A stretch of DNA of 64,000 bases from CAMDPA01 sp965223035. Its GTDB lineage: Bacteria; Pseudomonadota; Alphaproteobacteria; Rhizobiales; Hyphomicrobiaceae. The stretch covers positions 4,712,001-4,776,000 of the forward strand of contig OZ244980.1 of assembly GCA_965223035.1 (NCBI GenBank), written 5' to 3'. How positions within the stretch are numbered: the stretch's first letter is position 1; the number at the start of each line of letters is the position of its first letter. Positions 1 through 8,637 of this stretch are shown piece after piece. The notes beneath the pieces are model-generated. The model was not told where the DNA came from and did not search any database. It worked only from the letters and a program-made list of their open reading frames with translations. The position numbers were made by a program, and so were the translations under genes.

Positions 1-1
1 G

Positions 2-1135
2 CAGCCGGCAGAGCTTGCGGCGATGATCGGGCTGCTCGAAGAGGGCCTGCAAGCCGGTGCGCTCGGCCTATCGACCGGGTTGTTCACCGCACCTGGCTGT
101 TACGCGGCGGCAGACGAGATCATTGCTCTGGGCCATGTGCTGAAGCGATACAATGCAGGTTATTTCACCCATCTGCGCGACGAGTCGGGCAAAGTGCTGG
201 AGGCCGTGGAGGAGGCGATTTCCGTTGCCGAGGCCTGTGGCGTGCACGTGCAGATCGTGCATTTCAAGTGCTCTGGGACCGATAACTGGGGCAAGGCCAA
301 AACCGCCTTGGAGATGATCGCGGCCGCCCGCGCGCGCGGCCTTGACGTCGATTGCGACGCCTACCCCTATGCGGCCGGCTCGAATCCGCTGAAGAACTTG
401 ATGCCCCAATGGGTGCAGGCCGGCGGCGTCGACGCCATGCTTGAGCGTCTCGCAAAACCCGAGACGCGGGCCCAGATCAGCGCCGATATCGCACGCGATG
501 GGCTCAACAACTGGGGCCGTATCCCGTCATGGGATTGCGTGCAAATCTCAATCTCGCCCAACCTACCGCAATTCGCCGGCCGCACCATCGCCGAGCTGGC
601 AAAGGAACGCGGCCAACACCCGATCGACACCGTTTGCGATTATCTGATCGATGACAAAACCAGCACAAGGGTGCTGGTCACATCGATCTCGGAGGATGAT
701 ATCCGCGAGATCATCCGGGCGCCCGAACCGCTGGTGGGCTCGGACGGCAATTGCGTGGCGACCTACGGTATCGTCGCACAAGGGCGGCCGCATCCCCGGT
801 TTTATGGGACCTTTCCACGCATCATCGACCGCTATGTGCGCCAACAACGACTGCTGCCGCTGGAGCGCGCGATCAACAAGATGACAGGGGCAACCGCAAA
901 AGCACTCAAACTGTCCGACCGCGGCTTGTTGCGCGAGGGCTACCGGGCCGACGTCACCTTGTTCGATCCCGCCGACTTCAAGGATCGGGCCAGCTACGCC
1001 GATCCGCATCAATATCCGTCCGGAGCGCGGACCACCGTGATCGTCAACGGCGCGCTGGTGGTCGAGAACGCCACGCATACCGGCGCGTTGCCGGGCAAGG
1101 TGCTGCGGCGGGGTGCCGACGGACGCGTCGGTTAA
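2..1135 (+). CDS. N-acyl-D-amino-acid deacylase (D-aminoacylase family), 3' part
   Basis: The gene is cut by the left window edge; the frame is open from base 2 and an internal Met lies at base 23. The product belongs to the amidohydrolase superfamily branch that removes the acyl group from N-acyl-D-amino acids or similar amides. Visible family signatures are a THLRDE segment, a VHFKCSG segment with a conserved His and Cys, an NWGKAK motif, DAYPYAAG, and a C-terminal LLREGYRADVTLFDP segment typical of the closing beta-sandwich. About 100 or more N-terminal residues, including the first metal-binding HxH, must lie outside. The stop is five bases before the AbrB-type gene, so the two are probably co-transcribed. 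The exact acyl substrate cannot be told. Confidence 0.88.
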   Translation, partial: QPAELAAMIGLLEEGLQAGALGLSTGLFTAPGCYAAADEIIALGHVLKRYNAGYFTHLRDESGKVLEAVEEAISVAEACGVHVQIVHFKCSGTDNWGKAKTALEMIAAARARGLDVDCDAYPYAAGSNPLKNLMPQWVQAGGVDAMLERLAKPETRAQISADIARDGLNNWGRIPSWDCVQISISPNLPQFAGRTIAELAKERGQHPIDTVCDYLIDDKTSTRVLVTSISEDDIREIIRAPEPLVGSDGNCVATYGIVAQGRPHPRFYGTFPRIIDRYVRQQRLLPLERAINKMTGATAKALKLSDRGLLREGYRADVTLFDPADFKDRASYADPHQYPSGARTTVIVNGALVVENATHTGALPGKVLRRGADGRVG

Positions 1136-1140
1136 CGGTG

Positions 1141-2271
1141 ATGGCACCGCAAGCCAGTCCCGGCGCCAAACCCCCGGCAGAAGCCGCGGCCAGCACCCCG
1201 ACAACGGGTTGGCGACGCCTGCGCGAGCCGCGCTTTTGGCGGCGTGTGGTGGTGACCTATGCGACCGCGACGCTCGGCGGCTGGCTGGCCGTGTGGGCTG
1301 GCATCCCACTGCCGTGGATGCTGGGCCCGTTCTTCCTTTGTGGCTTCTTGACCATCGTCGGCTGCAGCTTTGGCGTGCTGCCGGGCAGCCGAATTTACGG
1401 TCAGGTCGCGGTCGGCTTGGCCGTCGGACTGCGCTTCACGCTCGACGTCTTGCTGGCGACGGCCACGCTGTTCCCGGCGATGGTGATCGCAACGTTGTAC
1501 ATGGTCACCTGCACCACAGCGGCGGCCGTTTTGTTTCGACGCCTGGCCGGGGTTGATCACACCACAGCATTTTTCGCGACAGCGGCCGGCGGTGTCGCCG
1601 ACATGGCCATCGTCGCGGCCAGTCGCGGGGGTACGGCTGCGTCAGTCGCCATCGTGCACGCTTTGCGATTGTCGTGCACGGTCGCGATCGTGCCGTTCTT
1701 AATCGTCGGCTTCGGCGAGCGAGGTGCCGCCGACACCGCGGCCGAGGTCGCCGGGGCTTCCGCGGCGTTGTTCGCACCGGCGCTTATCGCGGCGTTCGCC
1801 ACGGCCTGGGCCTGCAACCGCGCCCGGCTGCCCAACCCGTGGATCATCGGCGGCATGCTGCTTGGTTTCGTGGTCGCGCTCGGCGACCTGGCGAGCATCA
1901 AAGTGCCGGAGCTGGCGATCATCTTGGCGCAGATCGCGATGGGCACATGGCTCGGTTGTCAGCTCAAGCGCGAGGTTTTTGCCGCCCTCCCGAGGGTTGC
2001 CGCCAGCGGCATGGTGGTCGCCCTTCTGCTGATTGCTCTGGCCGGCGCCGGCGCGCTCATGTTATCGCGCGCGACCGGGCTGCCGATCACCACCAGCTTC
2101 CTGGCGCTGGCGCCCGCCGGCATCACCGAAATGGTGTTGACGGCCAAAGCGATGCAGCTGGAGGCGGAATTCGTCACGGCCTTCCATGTCATGCGGATCG
2201 CGGTGGTCTCCTCCACCGTGATCATCGTGTTCTCGCTCTACCTGCGCCTGACCCGGCTGGTGGAGGGCTAG
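1141..2271 (+). CDS. AbrB-family integral membrane protein (AbrB duplication, putative transporter)
   Basis: 376 residues, rich in hydrophobic helices (about ten membrane segments), with the internal two-fold organisation of the AbrB/putative ammonia-monooxygenase-regulator family. Recognisable pieces are PLPWMLGPF near residue 55 and its counterpart NPWIIGGMLLGF in the second half, plus a TAAGGVADMAIVA loop and the mirrored ALAPAGITEMVL loop. Family members sit in the cytoplasmic membrane and are presumed transporters, but none is well characterised. The ATG at 1141 is preferred over longer open frame upstream because that part overlaps the deacylase out of frame. The stop TAG lies in the CTAG that begins a palindromic repeat. 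Confidence 0.85.
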   Translation: MAPQASPGAKPPAEAAASTPTTGWRRLREPRFWRRVVVTYATATLGGWLAVWAGIPLPWMLGPFFLCGFLTIVGCSFGVLPGSRIYGQVAVGLAVGLRFTLDVLLATATLFPAMVIATLYMVTCTTAAAVLFRRLAGVDHTTAFFATAAGGVADMAIVAASRGGTAASVAIVHALRLSCTVAIVPFLIVGFGERGAADTAAEVAGASAALFAPALIAAFATAWACNRARLPNPWIIGGMLLGFVVALGDLASIKVPELAIILAQIAMGTWLGCQLKREVFAALPRVAASGMVVALLLIALAGAGALMLSRATGLPITTSFLALAPAGITEMVLTAKAMQLEAEFVTAFHVMRIAVVSSTVIIVFSLYLRLTRLVEG

Positions 2272-2331
2272 AGCAACCTGCCTTAAATCGGAACCGGCTT
2301 TGCGGTTCCGATTTAAGGCGCGATGATCTAG
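2268..2331 (+). repeat. CTAG-bounded palindromic repeat, 64-bp hybrid form (copy a)
   Basis: Bounded by CTAG on both sides, with imperfect inverted arms (TAGAGCAACCTGCC... against TAGATCATCGCGCC... read inward). It lies between the convergent AbrB and TPP-enzyme genes and could fold as a terminator for both. The left CTAG contains the AbrB stop codon. This short form joins the left arm of hairpin A to the right arm of hairpin B of the 154-bp form (see 11068). Confidence 0.85.
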
Positions 2332-2377
2332 ATCATCGTACCCGGCGCCAAGCTGGCTGGTCGGAACGTGCGCTGTT

Positions 2378-4093
2378 TTACCGTCCCTCGGTGATCACAT
2401 TGAGCAGGGCCGGCGTGCCGGAACGAATGGCCTCGAATGCGGTTTTGAGCGCGGGCATCACCTCATCGGGGCTTTCGACCTTGGCGCCGAAGCCGCCGCA
2501 GGTCTCCACCATCTTCTCGAACGCCGGCGACGGGTCGAGCGAGGTCAACGGCATCAGGTTGGCCGCCGCCGCTTTACCCTTGGGATAGACGGAGAGTGTC
2601 GCGCGGTTCACCGCGTACCATTGCAGATTGTTCGCGACGATGGTCAAGATCGGCAGCTGTTCGGCGCGCTGCACAAAGTGGTAGGGCAGCGGGTTGCCGA
2701 ACATGTAGGAGCCGTCGCCGACGCTGGCGATCACTTCGCGATGCGGCGCGCCTAGCTTTGCGCCAAGCGCGCACCCTAGGCCGAGGCCCAGGCCGCCCGC
2801 CAGTGTGTTGCCCATCGTGGTATTGGCCTCTTCCAGCTCCAAAAACCGAATGGGCAGACCGAGTTCGGTCACGACAATGGCATCGCGGGCCTTGAGCTGG
2901 TTGACGCAGTCGGCAACGAACGCACCCAGCAATGGCTTGCGCGTCCGCGCCGCCTGCAGCGCCTCCGCGTTGGCCGCCAAATAGGCCGCACGCAACCCGG
3001 CAATCTCCGCCTTGCGCGCCTCGACGGCCTTGCTCTTGCCGGTTTGCGCCTTGATAACGGCCGCCTCCAATAGCGGTAGGGCCAGATCGGTGTTGCCGGC
3101 GCAGGTGAGATCGAATGAGAAGCCATGGAATGGCAAATCCGACATCAACGGGTCCGGCGCGATATGGACAACCTTGGCATCCGGCCGCGGGCTCATGTGC
3201 TGCGGCGACCAGGGCACCTTGGTGTTGATCACGACGATCACGTCGGCCTTGTTCAGCAGCGCAGACGTCGTGTCGTAACCAAGATGCATATCGTGGCTGG
3301 ACGGCAGGTTGTTGGTGTAGGCATTGGGTTGCACCACCGGGATCGTGGCATTCGCCGCCAGCGAGGCCAGCGCCTTGAACCCGAAGCTGGTCAGTCCCGC
3401 GGAGGATGTGAGGATCAGTGGGAAGGACGCATTGCCGATCAGTTCGGCAATCTCCTCAATCTTGGCTGGCGACGGCGCAGCTGGCGCGACGCCGTCCGCC
3501 GGACGTTCGAGCGAGCGTGAGCCGGCCGCCGCCCCATCGGCCAGCACCTCGCGCGGGAGTGTCAAGTAGACCGGGCCGCGTGGCTCGCTCATCGCAATGT
3601 CGAGCGCGCGATCGACCAGCGCATCGGCGGGTTGGCCGCCCTTGAGCTCGTAATCCCATTTGACGAACTCACGCACCATCGTCGCTTGATCGAAGCACTC
3701 TTGGCCCCAATGGATCTGCCGCTCGCGGCTGGCGATATGTCCGGTCTCGGTCAACGGCGTGCGGCCGGCGGCGAGCAGGATCGGCACATTGTCGCGCGCA
3801 GCATTCATCAAGCCGCATACGGAATTGGCGGTGCCGACCGAGACGTGAACCATCACCGCGGCGATTTTGCCGGTCGCGCGGTAATAGCCGTAGGCCATGG
3901 CCATCGCTAGATTCTCATGGGGAACGATCACGAAGCGGGGATATTTCACGCCGCTCGACTGCCGCGACAGGGCTTCGATGATCGGGGCGAAATCGGTACC
4001 TGCATTGGCAAATACGTACTCCACGCCGCGCCGCGCTAATTGGGCGAGATAGACTTCGGCATTGATGGTTTCGGTGGGCATGGGCGTATCCAT
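2378..4093 (-). CDS. Thiamine-diphosphate-dependent enzyme (acetolactate synthase/benzoylformate decarboxylase-like)
   Basis: 571 residues with the three-domain plan of TPP decarboxylases and acetolactate-synthase relatives. The N-terminal pyrimidine-binding domain carries VPHENLAMAMAYG with the conserved Glu, a central domain follows, and the C-terminal domain has the GDG...NN thiamine-diphosphate/Mg motif (SVGDGSYMFGN, then VANNLQW). ATG 4093 is chosen because AGGGGA lies about 7 bases upstream; start codons further upstream (4111, 4165) lack such a site. It faces the AbrB gene across a palindromic repeat and stands alone. The reaction (2-oxo-acid decarboxylation, carboligation or acetyl transfer) cannot be fixed from sequence. 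Confidence 0.85.
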   Translation of the reverse strand: MDTPMPTETINAEVYLAQLARRGVEYVFANAGTDFAPIIEALSRQSSGVKYPRFVIVPHENLAMAMAYGYYRATGKIAAVMVHVSVGTANSVCGLMNAARDNVPILLAAGRTPLTETGHIASRERQIHWGQECFDQATMVREFVKWDYELKGGQPADALVDRALDIAMSEPRGPVYLTLPREVLADGAAAGSRSLERPADGVAPAAPSPAKIEEIAELIGNASFPLILTSSAGLTSFGFKALASLAANATIPVVQPNAYTNNLPSSHDMHLGYDTTSALLNKADVIVVINTKVPWSPQHMSPRPDAKVVHIAPDPLMSDLPFHGFSFDLTCAGNTDLALPLLEAAVIKAQTGKSKAVEARKAEIAGLRAAYLAANAEALQAARTRKPLLGAFVADCVNQLKARDAIVVTELGLPIRFLELEEANTTMGNTLAGGLGLGLGCALGAKLGAPHREVIASVGDGSYMFGNPLPYHFVQRAEQLPILTIVANNLQWYAVNRATLSVYPKGKAAAANLMPLTSLDPSPAFEKMVETCGGFGAKVESPDEVMPALKTAFEAIRSGTPALLNVITEGR

Positions 4094-4358
4094 CGCAGAT
4101 CCCCTGGTCATCGACGCCCGACACTGGCGACACGCAACGATGGATTGGCAAAGCAGTCCTGGCAAGGTGTTCGACGAGATTTTTCACGATCGGACAGAAA
4201 TAGCGGGTCACGAGCGCACTGATGATTGGTCCACGCTCGGTCGCTGCGGGCCGGTAATGTCGCCGGCTGGCCCGGACTTGGTCGAGAGTAGACTTGCGCT
4301 TTGACGTGAAGCGGGTTCAAGTGAACTAGGCTCGGAGCCTCGATGAAGGAGACTGGAC

Positions 4359-5102
4359 ATGACGAAGCGGGTAGCACTTATCACCGGTGGCATGGGTGGC
4401 CTGGGCGAGACGATCTCGACTAAGATGGCGGATGCGGGTTACCGGGTCGCCGTCACCCATTCGCCGTCCAACAAGACCCATGCTCAGTGGCTGCAGGAGA
4501 TGCAAGGCAAGGGCTACGACTTCCATGCCTACCCGTGCGATGTGGCCGATTTCGACTCCGCCAAGTCCTGCGTGGACCAGGTTGTTGCTGACGTTGGACC
4601 CGTCGACATCCTCGTCAATAACGCCGGCATCACCAAGGATACGACGTTCCGCAAAATGAGCAAGGAGCAGTGGGATGCGGTGATCCGGACCAATCTCGAT
4701 TCCGTGTTCAACATGACCAAGCAGGTCTATGACAGCATGATGGAGCGCGGCTGGGGCCGGATCATCAACGTCTCCTCGGTCAACGGTTCGAAAGGCGCGT
4801 TCGGTCAGACCAACTACGCCGCGGCCAAGGCCGGGATGCATGGTTTCACCAAATCCCTGGCGCTTGAATCGGCACGCAAGGGCGTTACCGTAAACACCAT
4901 CTCGCCGGGCTACATCGGCACCAAGATGGTGATGGCGATCCCCAAGGATGTGCTGGACAGCAAGATCCTGCCGCAGATCCCGGTCTCGCGCCTGGGCAAA
5001 CCGGAGGAGGTGGCGGGGCTGATCATCTACCTGTGCTCCGAAGAAGCCGCGTTTGTCACGGGCGCCAACATCGCCATCAACGGCGGACAGCATATGGCGT
5101 AG
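4359..5102 (+). CDS. phaB: Acetoacetyl-CoA reductase (short-chain dehydrogenase, PhaB)
   Basis: 247-residue NADPH-dependent short-chain dehydrogenase that reduces acetoacetyl-CoA to (R)-3-hydroxybutyryl-CoA for polyhydroxyalkanoate synthesis in the cytoplasm. It shows the Rossmann motif TGGMGGLGE near residue 10, NNAGI near residue 88, the catalytic serine in NVSSVNG, the catalytic pair in NYAAAK, and the PGYIGTKMV loop typical of PhaB. A clear ribosome site (GAAGGAGA) precedes the ATG. No phaA or phaC lies nearby, so the gene is separated from the rest of the PHA pathway here. A relaxed-substrate paralogue is possible, but the match to PhaB by eye is strong. Confidence 0.9.
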   Translation: MTKRVALITGGMGGLGETISTKMADAGYRVAVTHSPSNKTHAQWLQEMQGKGYDFHAYPCDVADFDSAKSCVDQVVADVGPVDILVNNAGITKDTTFRKMSKEQWDAVIRTNLDSVFNMTKQVYDSMMERGWGRIINVSSVNGSKGAFGQTNYAAAKAGMHGFTKSLALESARKGVTVNTISPGYIGTKMVMAIPKDVLDSKILPQIPVSRLGKPEEVAGLIIYLCSEEAAFVTGANIAINGGQHMA

Positions 5103-5184
5103 GCCGACCGGCCTGGATGTATGATCGGCTCGAACCCGGATTGCTCGAGATCGGCCGCAATAGCGGTCTGACGCCCGGCCAACC

Positions 5185-5248
5185 CATGGCACACTTGTGC
5201 GGGTGGTCGGGCGAGGGAGCGGGATGGTGCCAGCTTATACTGCAACGC
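5185..5248 (+). repeat. Dispersed repeat, second family (GGGAGCGGGATGG...), copy 1
   Basis: Degenerate copy of a roughly 65-75 bp unit: a CCATGGCACGATGTTGTGGG-like start, a G-rich middle, then GGGATGGTNCCAGCT and an ending like ACTGAAACGC. It lies between phaB and the convergent DUF2092-like gene. Confidence 0.55.
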
Positions 5249-5286
5249 TATATGGCGGAAATGAAGTAACTGCGAAAATTTGCCGT

Positions 5287-6087
5287 TCACTGGATGTCGA
5301 GGGCGCGACCCGGTCGGCTGCCTTGCGGCGGCACGAACGAGAATGCGCCGTCATCGAAGCTTGGGGTCTTGGTCCACGTGAAAACATGGGTATGCGTCGT
5401 CATCGACGAGCCATCGCTTCGACGCGTTATCAACTTGCACGGTAACGGCGTGCCCTGCGCTGGGAGCCAGACATCGAACTGCTCTTCGAAGCGCTGAACG
5501 GAGATCCCTTGGCAGTCTCGGCCGCCCTGTCGGATCGATGGGATTTGGGTGGCGCTGATTTCGGTATCACCGATGCTCTTGCGGTCGACAGCCCAGAAAA
5601 AGTCGAGCATCCGGCCCGCCAAATTCATCAGGCCTACGGCGGAATACATCGTTGCCAGCAAAGAACGGCCGGCCGGATACTGCGCGTACCTGCGCTTACT
5701 GGGACTATAAATCGTAAGCGTCTTTCCATCGGAGACAAAGATGGTTTTGCCGTTGTGCTGCTTCAACTCGACGCGGAATTGGTTGGGTTGACGGGTCAGG
5801 AACACCGCCGTCGCGCGACGTCTCACGTTCCCCAGCGCGCTGGAGGAGGTCACCGTCGTCGTGAAGCTGAGGTCTGAACTGCGGCGCAGGTAGTCCTGCA
5901 TGCGCTTCAGCTTGGCTTGCGCGGCCGACGTGGAGGTTTGCCCCCCGGCAGCGGAGCCCTTCTGAGCGGATGCCGCGCCGATCGTCGCCACGGCGAGAAG
6001 GCATGTCAGCAACCAGACGGGCACCAACGACGATGTGGTTTGGCCGTTGATCATTGCGGACGGCCCCCGCGCGGCGTTATCATTCAT
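5287..6087 (-). CDS. Secreted DUF2092-like protein (LolA/LolB-type fold suspected)
   Basis: About 266 residues with an N-terminal signal peptide (hydrophobic stretch ending ATIGAASAQ) and then a beta-rich domain. The pattern (RRATAVFLTRQPNQFRVEL, a DGKTLTIYSP strand, DFFWAVDR, a CQGI segment with a paired Cys later, DGAFSFVPP near the end) is that of DUF2092 proteins, predicted periplasmic proteins with a LolA/LolB-like half-barrel. It may bind a hydrophobic ligand in the periplasm. Two starts are possible, ATG 6087 and ATG 6054; neither has a strong ribosome site and both give a signal peptide. It lies at the edge of the exopolysaccharide locus in the same direction as the epimerase gene, but a role there is only guessed. 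Confidence 0.7.
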   Translation of the reverse strand: MNDNAARGPSAMINGQTTSSLVPVWLLTCLLAVATIGAASAQKGSAAGGQTSTSAAQAKLKRMQDYLRRSSDLSFTTTVTSSSALGNVRRRATAVFLTRQPNQFRVELKQHNGKTIFVSDGKTLTIYSPSKRRYAQYPAGRSLLATMYSAVGLMNLAGRMLDFFWAVDRKSIGDTEISATQIPSIRQGGRDCQGISVQRFEEQFDVWLPAQGTPLPCKLITRRSDGSSMTTHTHVFTWTKTPSFDDGAFSFVPPQGSRPGRALDIQ

Positions 6088-6157
6088 GGACAGGCAATGG
6101 CACCCCTGGTGGCCGCATACATCAAATCCTGACAATCGAAGACATCTTATGGGCGCA

Positions 6158-7180
6158 TCAGACCCGATAATGCTCGCGGTACCAATCAACGAAGGCGCGC
6201 ACACCCGCCTGCACGGATGTGGTCGGTCTATATCCCACGGCGGTCTCCAGTGCCCGGACATCCGCGAAGGTGTCAGGAACGTCGCCCGATTGCAGGGGTA
6301 GCAGCTCGCGCGCCGCCTTTTTGCCGAGTGCCTCTTCCAGCGCTGAAATGTAGTCATTCAACTTGATCGGCGTGTTGTTGCCGATGTTAAAGATGCGGAA
6401 TGGCGCATTCGACGATGCCGGATCTGGACGCGCGGCGTCCCAATCCGGGTTGGGCGTCGCAATTTGGTCTGACGAGCGGATCACACCTTCGACGATATCA
6501 TCCACATAGGTAAAGTCGCGCGTGTGATCGCCGTGATTGAACACCTTGATCGGCTCTCCGGCAAGGATCGCCTGGGTGAACAAAAATAGCGCCATGTCCG
6601 GTCGCCCCCAGGGACCGTACACCGTAAAGAATCGCAAACCCGTGGTCGGCAGCCGAAACAAATGGCTGTAGGCATGGGCCATCAGCTCGTTCGCGCGCTT
6701 GGTGGCGGCATAAAACTGTAGCGGGTGATCGACGCCATCGCGCTCGGAGAACGGCATCTTGGTGTTGGCGCCATAGACCGACGAGGTCGAGGCGTAGGTC
6801 AAATGCGGGGTCTTAGCATGTCGGCAGGCTTCGAGAATGTTGGTAAAGGCGACGATGTTCGAAGTCACATAATCGTGCGGGTGCGTCAAACTGTGACGCA
6901 CGCCTGCCTGCGCCGCGAGATGAACGACGCGATCGAAACGGTGTTCGCCAAAGGCGGCAGCGACGGCTGACCGATCGGCCAGATCACCACGCACAAAGGT
7001 CCATCTACCAGGCGCTCGCCCACTGGTCTCCTCCAGTACGCGCAGCCGTGCTTCCTTCAGTGCCGGATCATAGTAGGCATTGACGACGTCGAAGCCGACG
7101 ACGTCGTCACCGCGCTGCAATAGGCGCTTGACCGTGTGAAAGCCGATGAAGCCCGCCGAACCCGTGACAAGGATTTTCAT
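6158..7180 (-). CDS. UDP-uronate 4-epimerase-like NAD-dependent SDR
   Basis: 340-residue extended short-chain dehydrogenase of the UDP-glucuronate 4-epimerase (CapI/LpsL) type, which interconverts UDP-glucuronate and UDP-galacturonate or N-acetylated relatives. It has the NAD motif GSAGFIG, the signature FDVVNAYYDP, HLAAQAGVRHS, the catalytic Tyr-Lys in YAATK, the family block FTVYGPWGRPDMA, and FNHGDHTRDFTYVDD. ATG 7180 follows the TAG of the upstream dehydrogenase gene (7184-7182) by one base, a translationally coupled arrangement. Together the two enzymes could make a UDP-uronic acid or UDP-N-acetylhexosaminuronic acid and convert it to the galacto epimer for an acidic polysaccharide. Which sugar is used is inferred only from that pairing. 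Confidence 0.9.
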   Translation of the reverse strand: MKILVTGSAGFIGFHTVKRLLQRGDDVVGFDVVNAYYDPALKEARLRVLEETSGRAPGRWTFVRGDLADRSAVAAAFGEHRFDRVVHLAAQAGVRHSLTHPHDYVTSNIVAFTNILEACRHAKTPHLTYASTSSVYGANTKMPFSERDGVDHPLQFYAATKRANELMAHAYSHLFRLPTTGLRFFTVYGPWGRPDMALFLFTQAILAGEPIKVFNHGDHTRDFTYVDDIVEGVIRSSDQIATPNPDWDAARPDPASSNAPFRIFNIGNNTPIKLNDYISALEEALGKKAARELLPLQSGDVPDTFADVRALETAVGYRPTTSVQAGVRAFVDWYREHYRV

Positions 7181-7181
7181 G

Positions 7182-8465
7182 CTAGAGGCGCCCTTCGCTT
7201 TCGTGCTTGTCGAACACGCCCTTGACGTCGAACAATACGGCATTCGGCCGACCGAAGTCGCGAACTTTTTTCGCCCCCATCGCGGTGAACGCGCTGTGCC
7301 CGACGGCCAAAATGATGGCATCGTAGCGACCCGACGCCGGCTCCCCTGTTTCGAGCTCAAGGTCAAACTCGTGACGGGCATCGCCACGGTTGGCCCAGGG
7401 ATCCCAAACCTCGATCTGGGCGCGATATTCCTGCAAGCCCCGAATAACGTCGATCACTTTGGAATTGCGCAGATCCGGACAGTTTTCCTTGAAGGTCAAT
7501 CCCATCACCAGAATGCGACTGCCCACGACCGGGAAACCTCGGCGCATCATCAGTCGCGCCACCCGATCAGCCACCTGTCGTCCCATGCCGTCGTTGATGC
7601 GGCGGCCGGCAAGGATGACCTCGGGGTGATAGCCGATCTCCTGCGCGCGATGGGTCAGGTAGTAGGGATCGACGCCGATGCAGTGACCGCCGACAAGCCC
7701 GGGCTTGAAGGGCAAGAAGTTCCACTTCGATCCGGCCGCCGCCAGCACTTCACTGGTATCCAAGTCGAGCTTAGCAAAGATGATCGCCAGCTCGTTCATG
7801 AGCGCAATGTTCAGATCGCGCTGCGTGTTTTCGATCACCTTGGCAGCTTCCGCCACCTCGATCGACGGGGCCCTATGGGTGCCCGCCTCAACAATCGACG
7901 CATAAAGTGCGTCAACGGCCTCGGCAGCTTCGGGCGTAGAACCGCTGGTCACCTTGGTGATCGTGGTCAAGCGATGCGCCTTGTCGCCAGGATTGATCCG
8001 CTCGGGGCTATAACCAACAAAAAATTCGTCGTTAAATTTCAGTCCAGACGCCTGCTCCAAGACCGGCACGCAAACCTCGCGCGTGCAGCCTGGATAGACC
8101 GTCGACTCGTAAATAACGATCGCGCCGTGCCTCATCACTTGGCCGACGCTCCGCGATGCTTTGACGAGAAGGTTGAGATCAGGCCGGTTGGCACGGTCGA
8201 TCGGCGTTGGCACCGCGATGATAAAGATGCCGCACGATCTGAGGTCGTCGAGCGCGTCCGTATACGTTAACTGCTCTGCAGCTTTAAGATCCTGCGGCTC
8301 CACCTCGCGCGTGCTGTCGTGCCCCTCTCGCAACTCGGCGATCCGAGACCTGCTGACATCGAACCCAACAACCGGCCGATTGTTGCCAAACGCAACGGCA
8401 AGGGGCAGGCCCACATAGCCAAGACCGATGATCGCGATAGGCTTGTCGGCTAAATCCAATCCCAT
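7182..8465 (-). CDS. UDP-N-acetylhexosamine 6-dehydrogenase (VipA/TviB/WbpA-like)
   Basis: 427-residue nucleotide-sugar dehydrogenase that oxidises C6 of a UDP-hexose or UDP-HexNAc to the uronic acid in two NAD-dependent steps. It shows the N-terminal Rossmann motif GLGYVGLPLA, YESTVYPG, YSPERINPGD, the catalytic cysteine in GGHCIGVDPYYL, and GLTFKENCPDLRNSK. The length and the last two blocks fit the Vi-antigen TviB/VipA and WbpA group better than UDP-glucose dehydrogenase. ATG 8465 is the family start; the open frame continues to 8621 without a conserved sequence. It is first in a two-gene unit with the epimerase. Polysaccharide substrate specificity is inference. Confidence 0.88.
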   Translation of the reverse strand: MGLDLADKPIAIIGLGYVGLPLAVAFGNNRPVVGFDVSRSRIAELREGHDSTREVEPQDLKAAEQLTYTDALDDLRSCGIFIIAVPTPIDRANRPDLNLLVKASRSVGQVMRHGAIVIYESTVYPGCTREVCVPVLEQASGLKFNDEFFVGYSPERINPGDKAHRLTTITKVTSGSTPEAAEAVDALYASIVEAGTHRAPSIEVAEAAKVIENTQRDLNIALMNELAIIFAKLDLDTSEVLAAAGSKWNFLPFKPGLVGGHCIGVDPYYLTHRAQEIGYHPEVILAGRRINDGMGRQVADRVARLMMRRGFPVVGSRILVMGLTFKENCPDLRNSKVIDVIRGLQEYRAQIEVWDPWANRGDARHEFDLELETGEPASGRYDAIILAVGHSAFTAMGAKKVRDFGRPNAVLFDVKGVFDKHESEGRL

Positions 8466-8619
8466 GGGCGCACCATTTTGCTCATCAAACACCCGCTCTG
8501 CAACCCGGTGATGCAAATGGTTTGCCAACGCCGGCCTGCCGCCGTGCCCTGACGGCGATCGCTGGGCGAATCGGGGAGCGTCCGCAGCACAGGCCAGCTG
8601 CAGTAAGCAGGACCCGGCC

Positions 8620-8637
8620 AAAGGCAGGTTGCTCTAG
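8620..8637 (-). repeat. Remnant arm of the CTAG palindromic repeat (fragment)
   Basis: The 18 bases AAAGGCAGGTTGCTCTAG equal one terminal arm of hairpin A of the repeat family. Its CTAG supplies the TAG stop of the asparagine synthetase gene. No second arm is present. Confidence 0.7.

Noticed and set aside
751..1140. N-terminal extension of the AbrB-type protein
   Set aside because: This part overlaps the deacylase gene in another frame and reads as Arg-rich nonsense; the membrane protein starts naturally at 1141.
2268..2331. Simple intrinsic terminator between convergent genes
   Set aside because: It may act as one, but the near-identical copies elsewhere and the CTAG borders show that it is a mobile repeat, so it is listed as repeat.
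4326..5192. 288-codon minus-strand open frame
   Set aside because: It is the exact antisense of phaB; such long shadows are usual in GC-rich DNA and its translation shows no family pattern.
7146..8270. 374-codon plus-strand open frame
   Set aside because: Antisense to the UDP-HexNAc dehydrogenase; no recognisable motifs or ribosome site.
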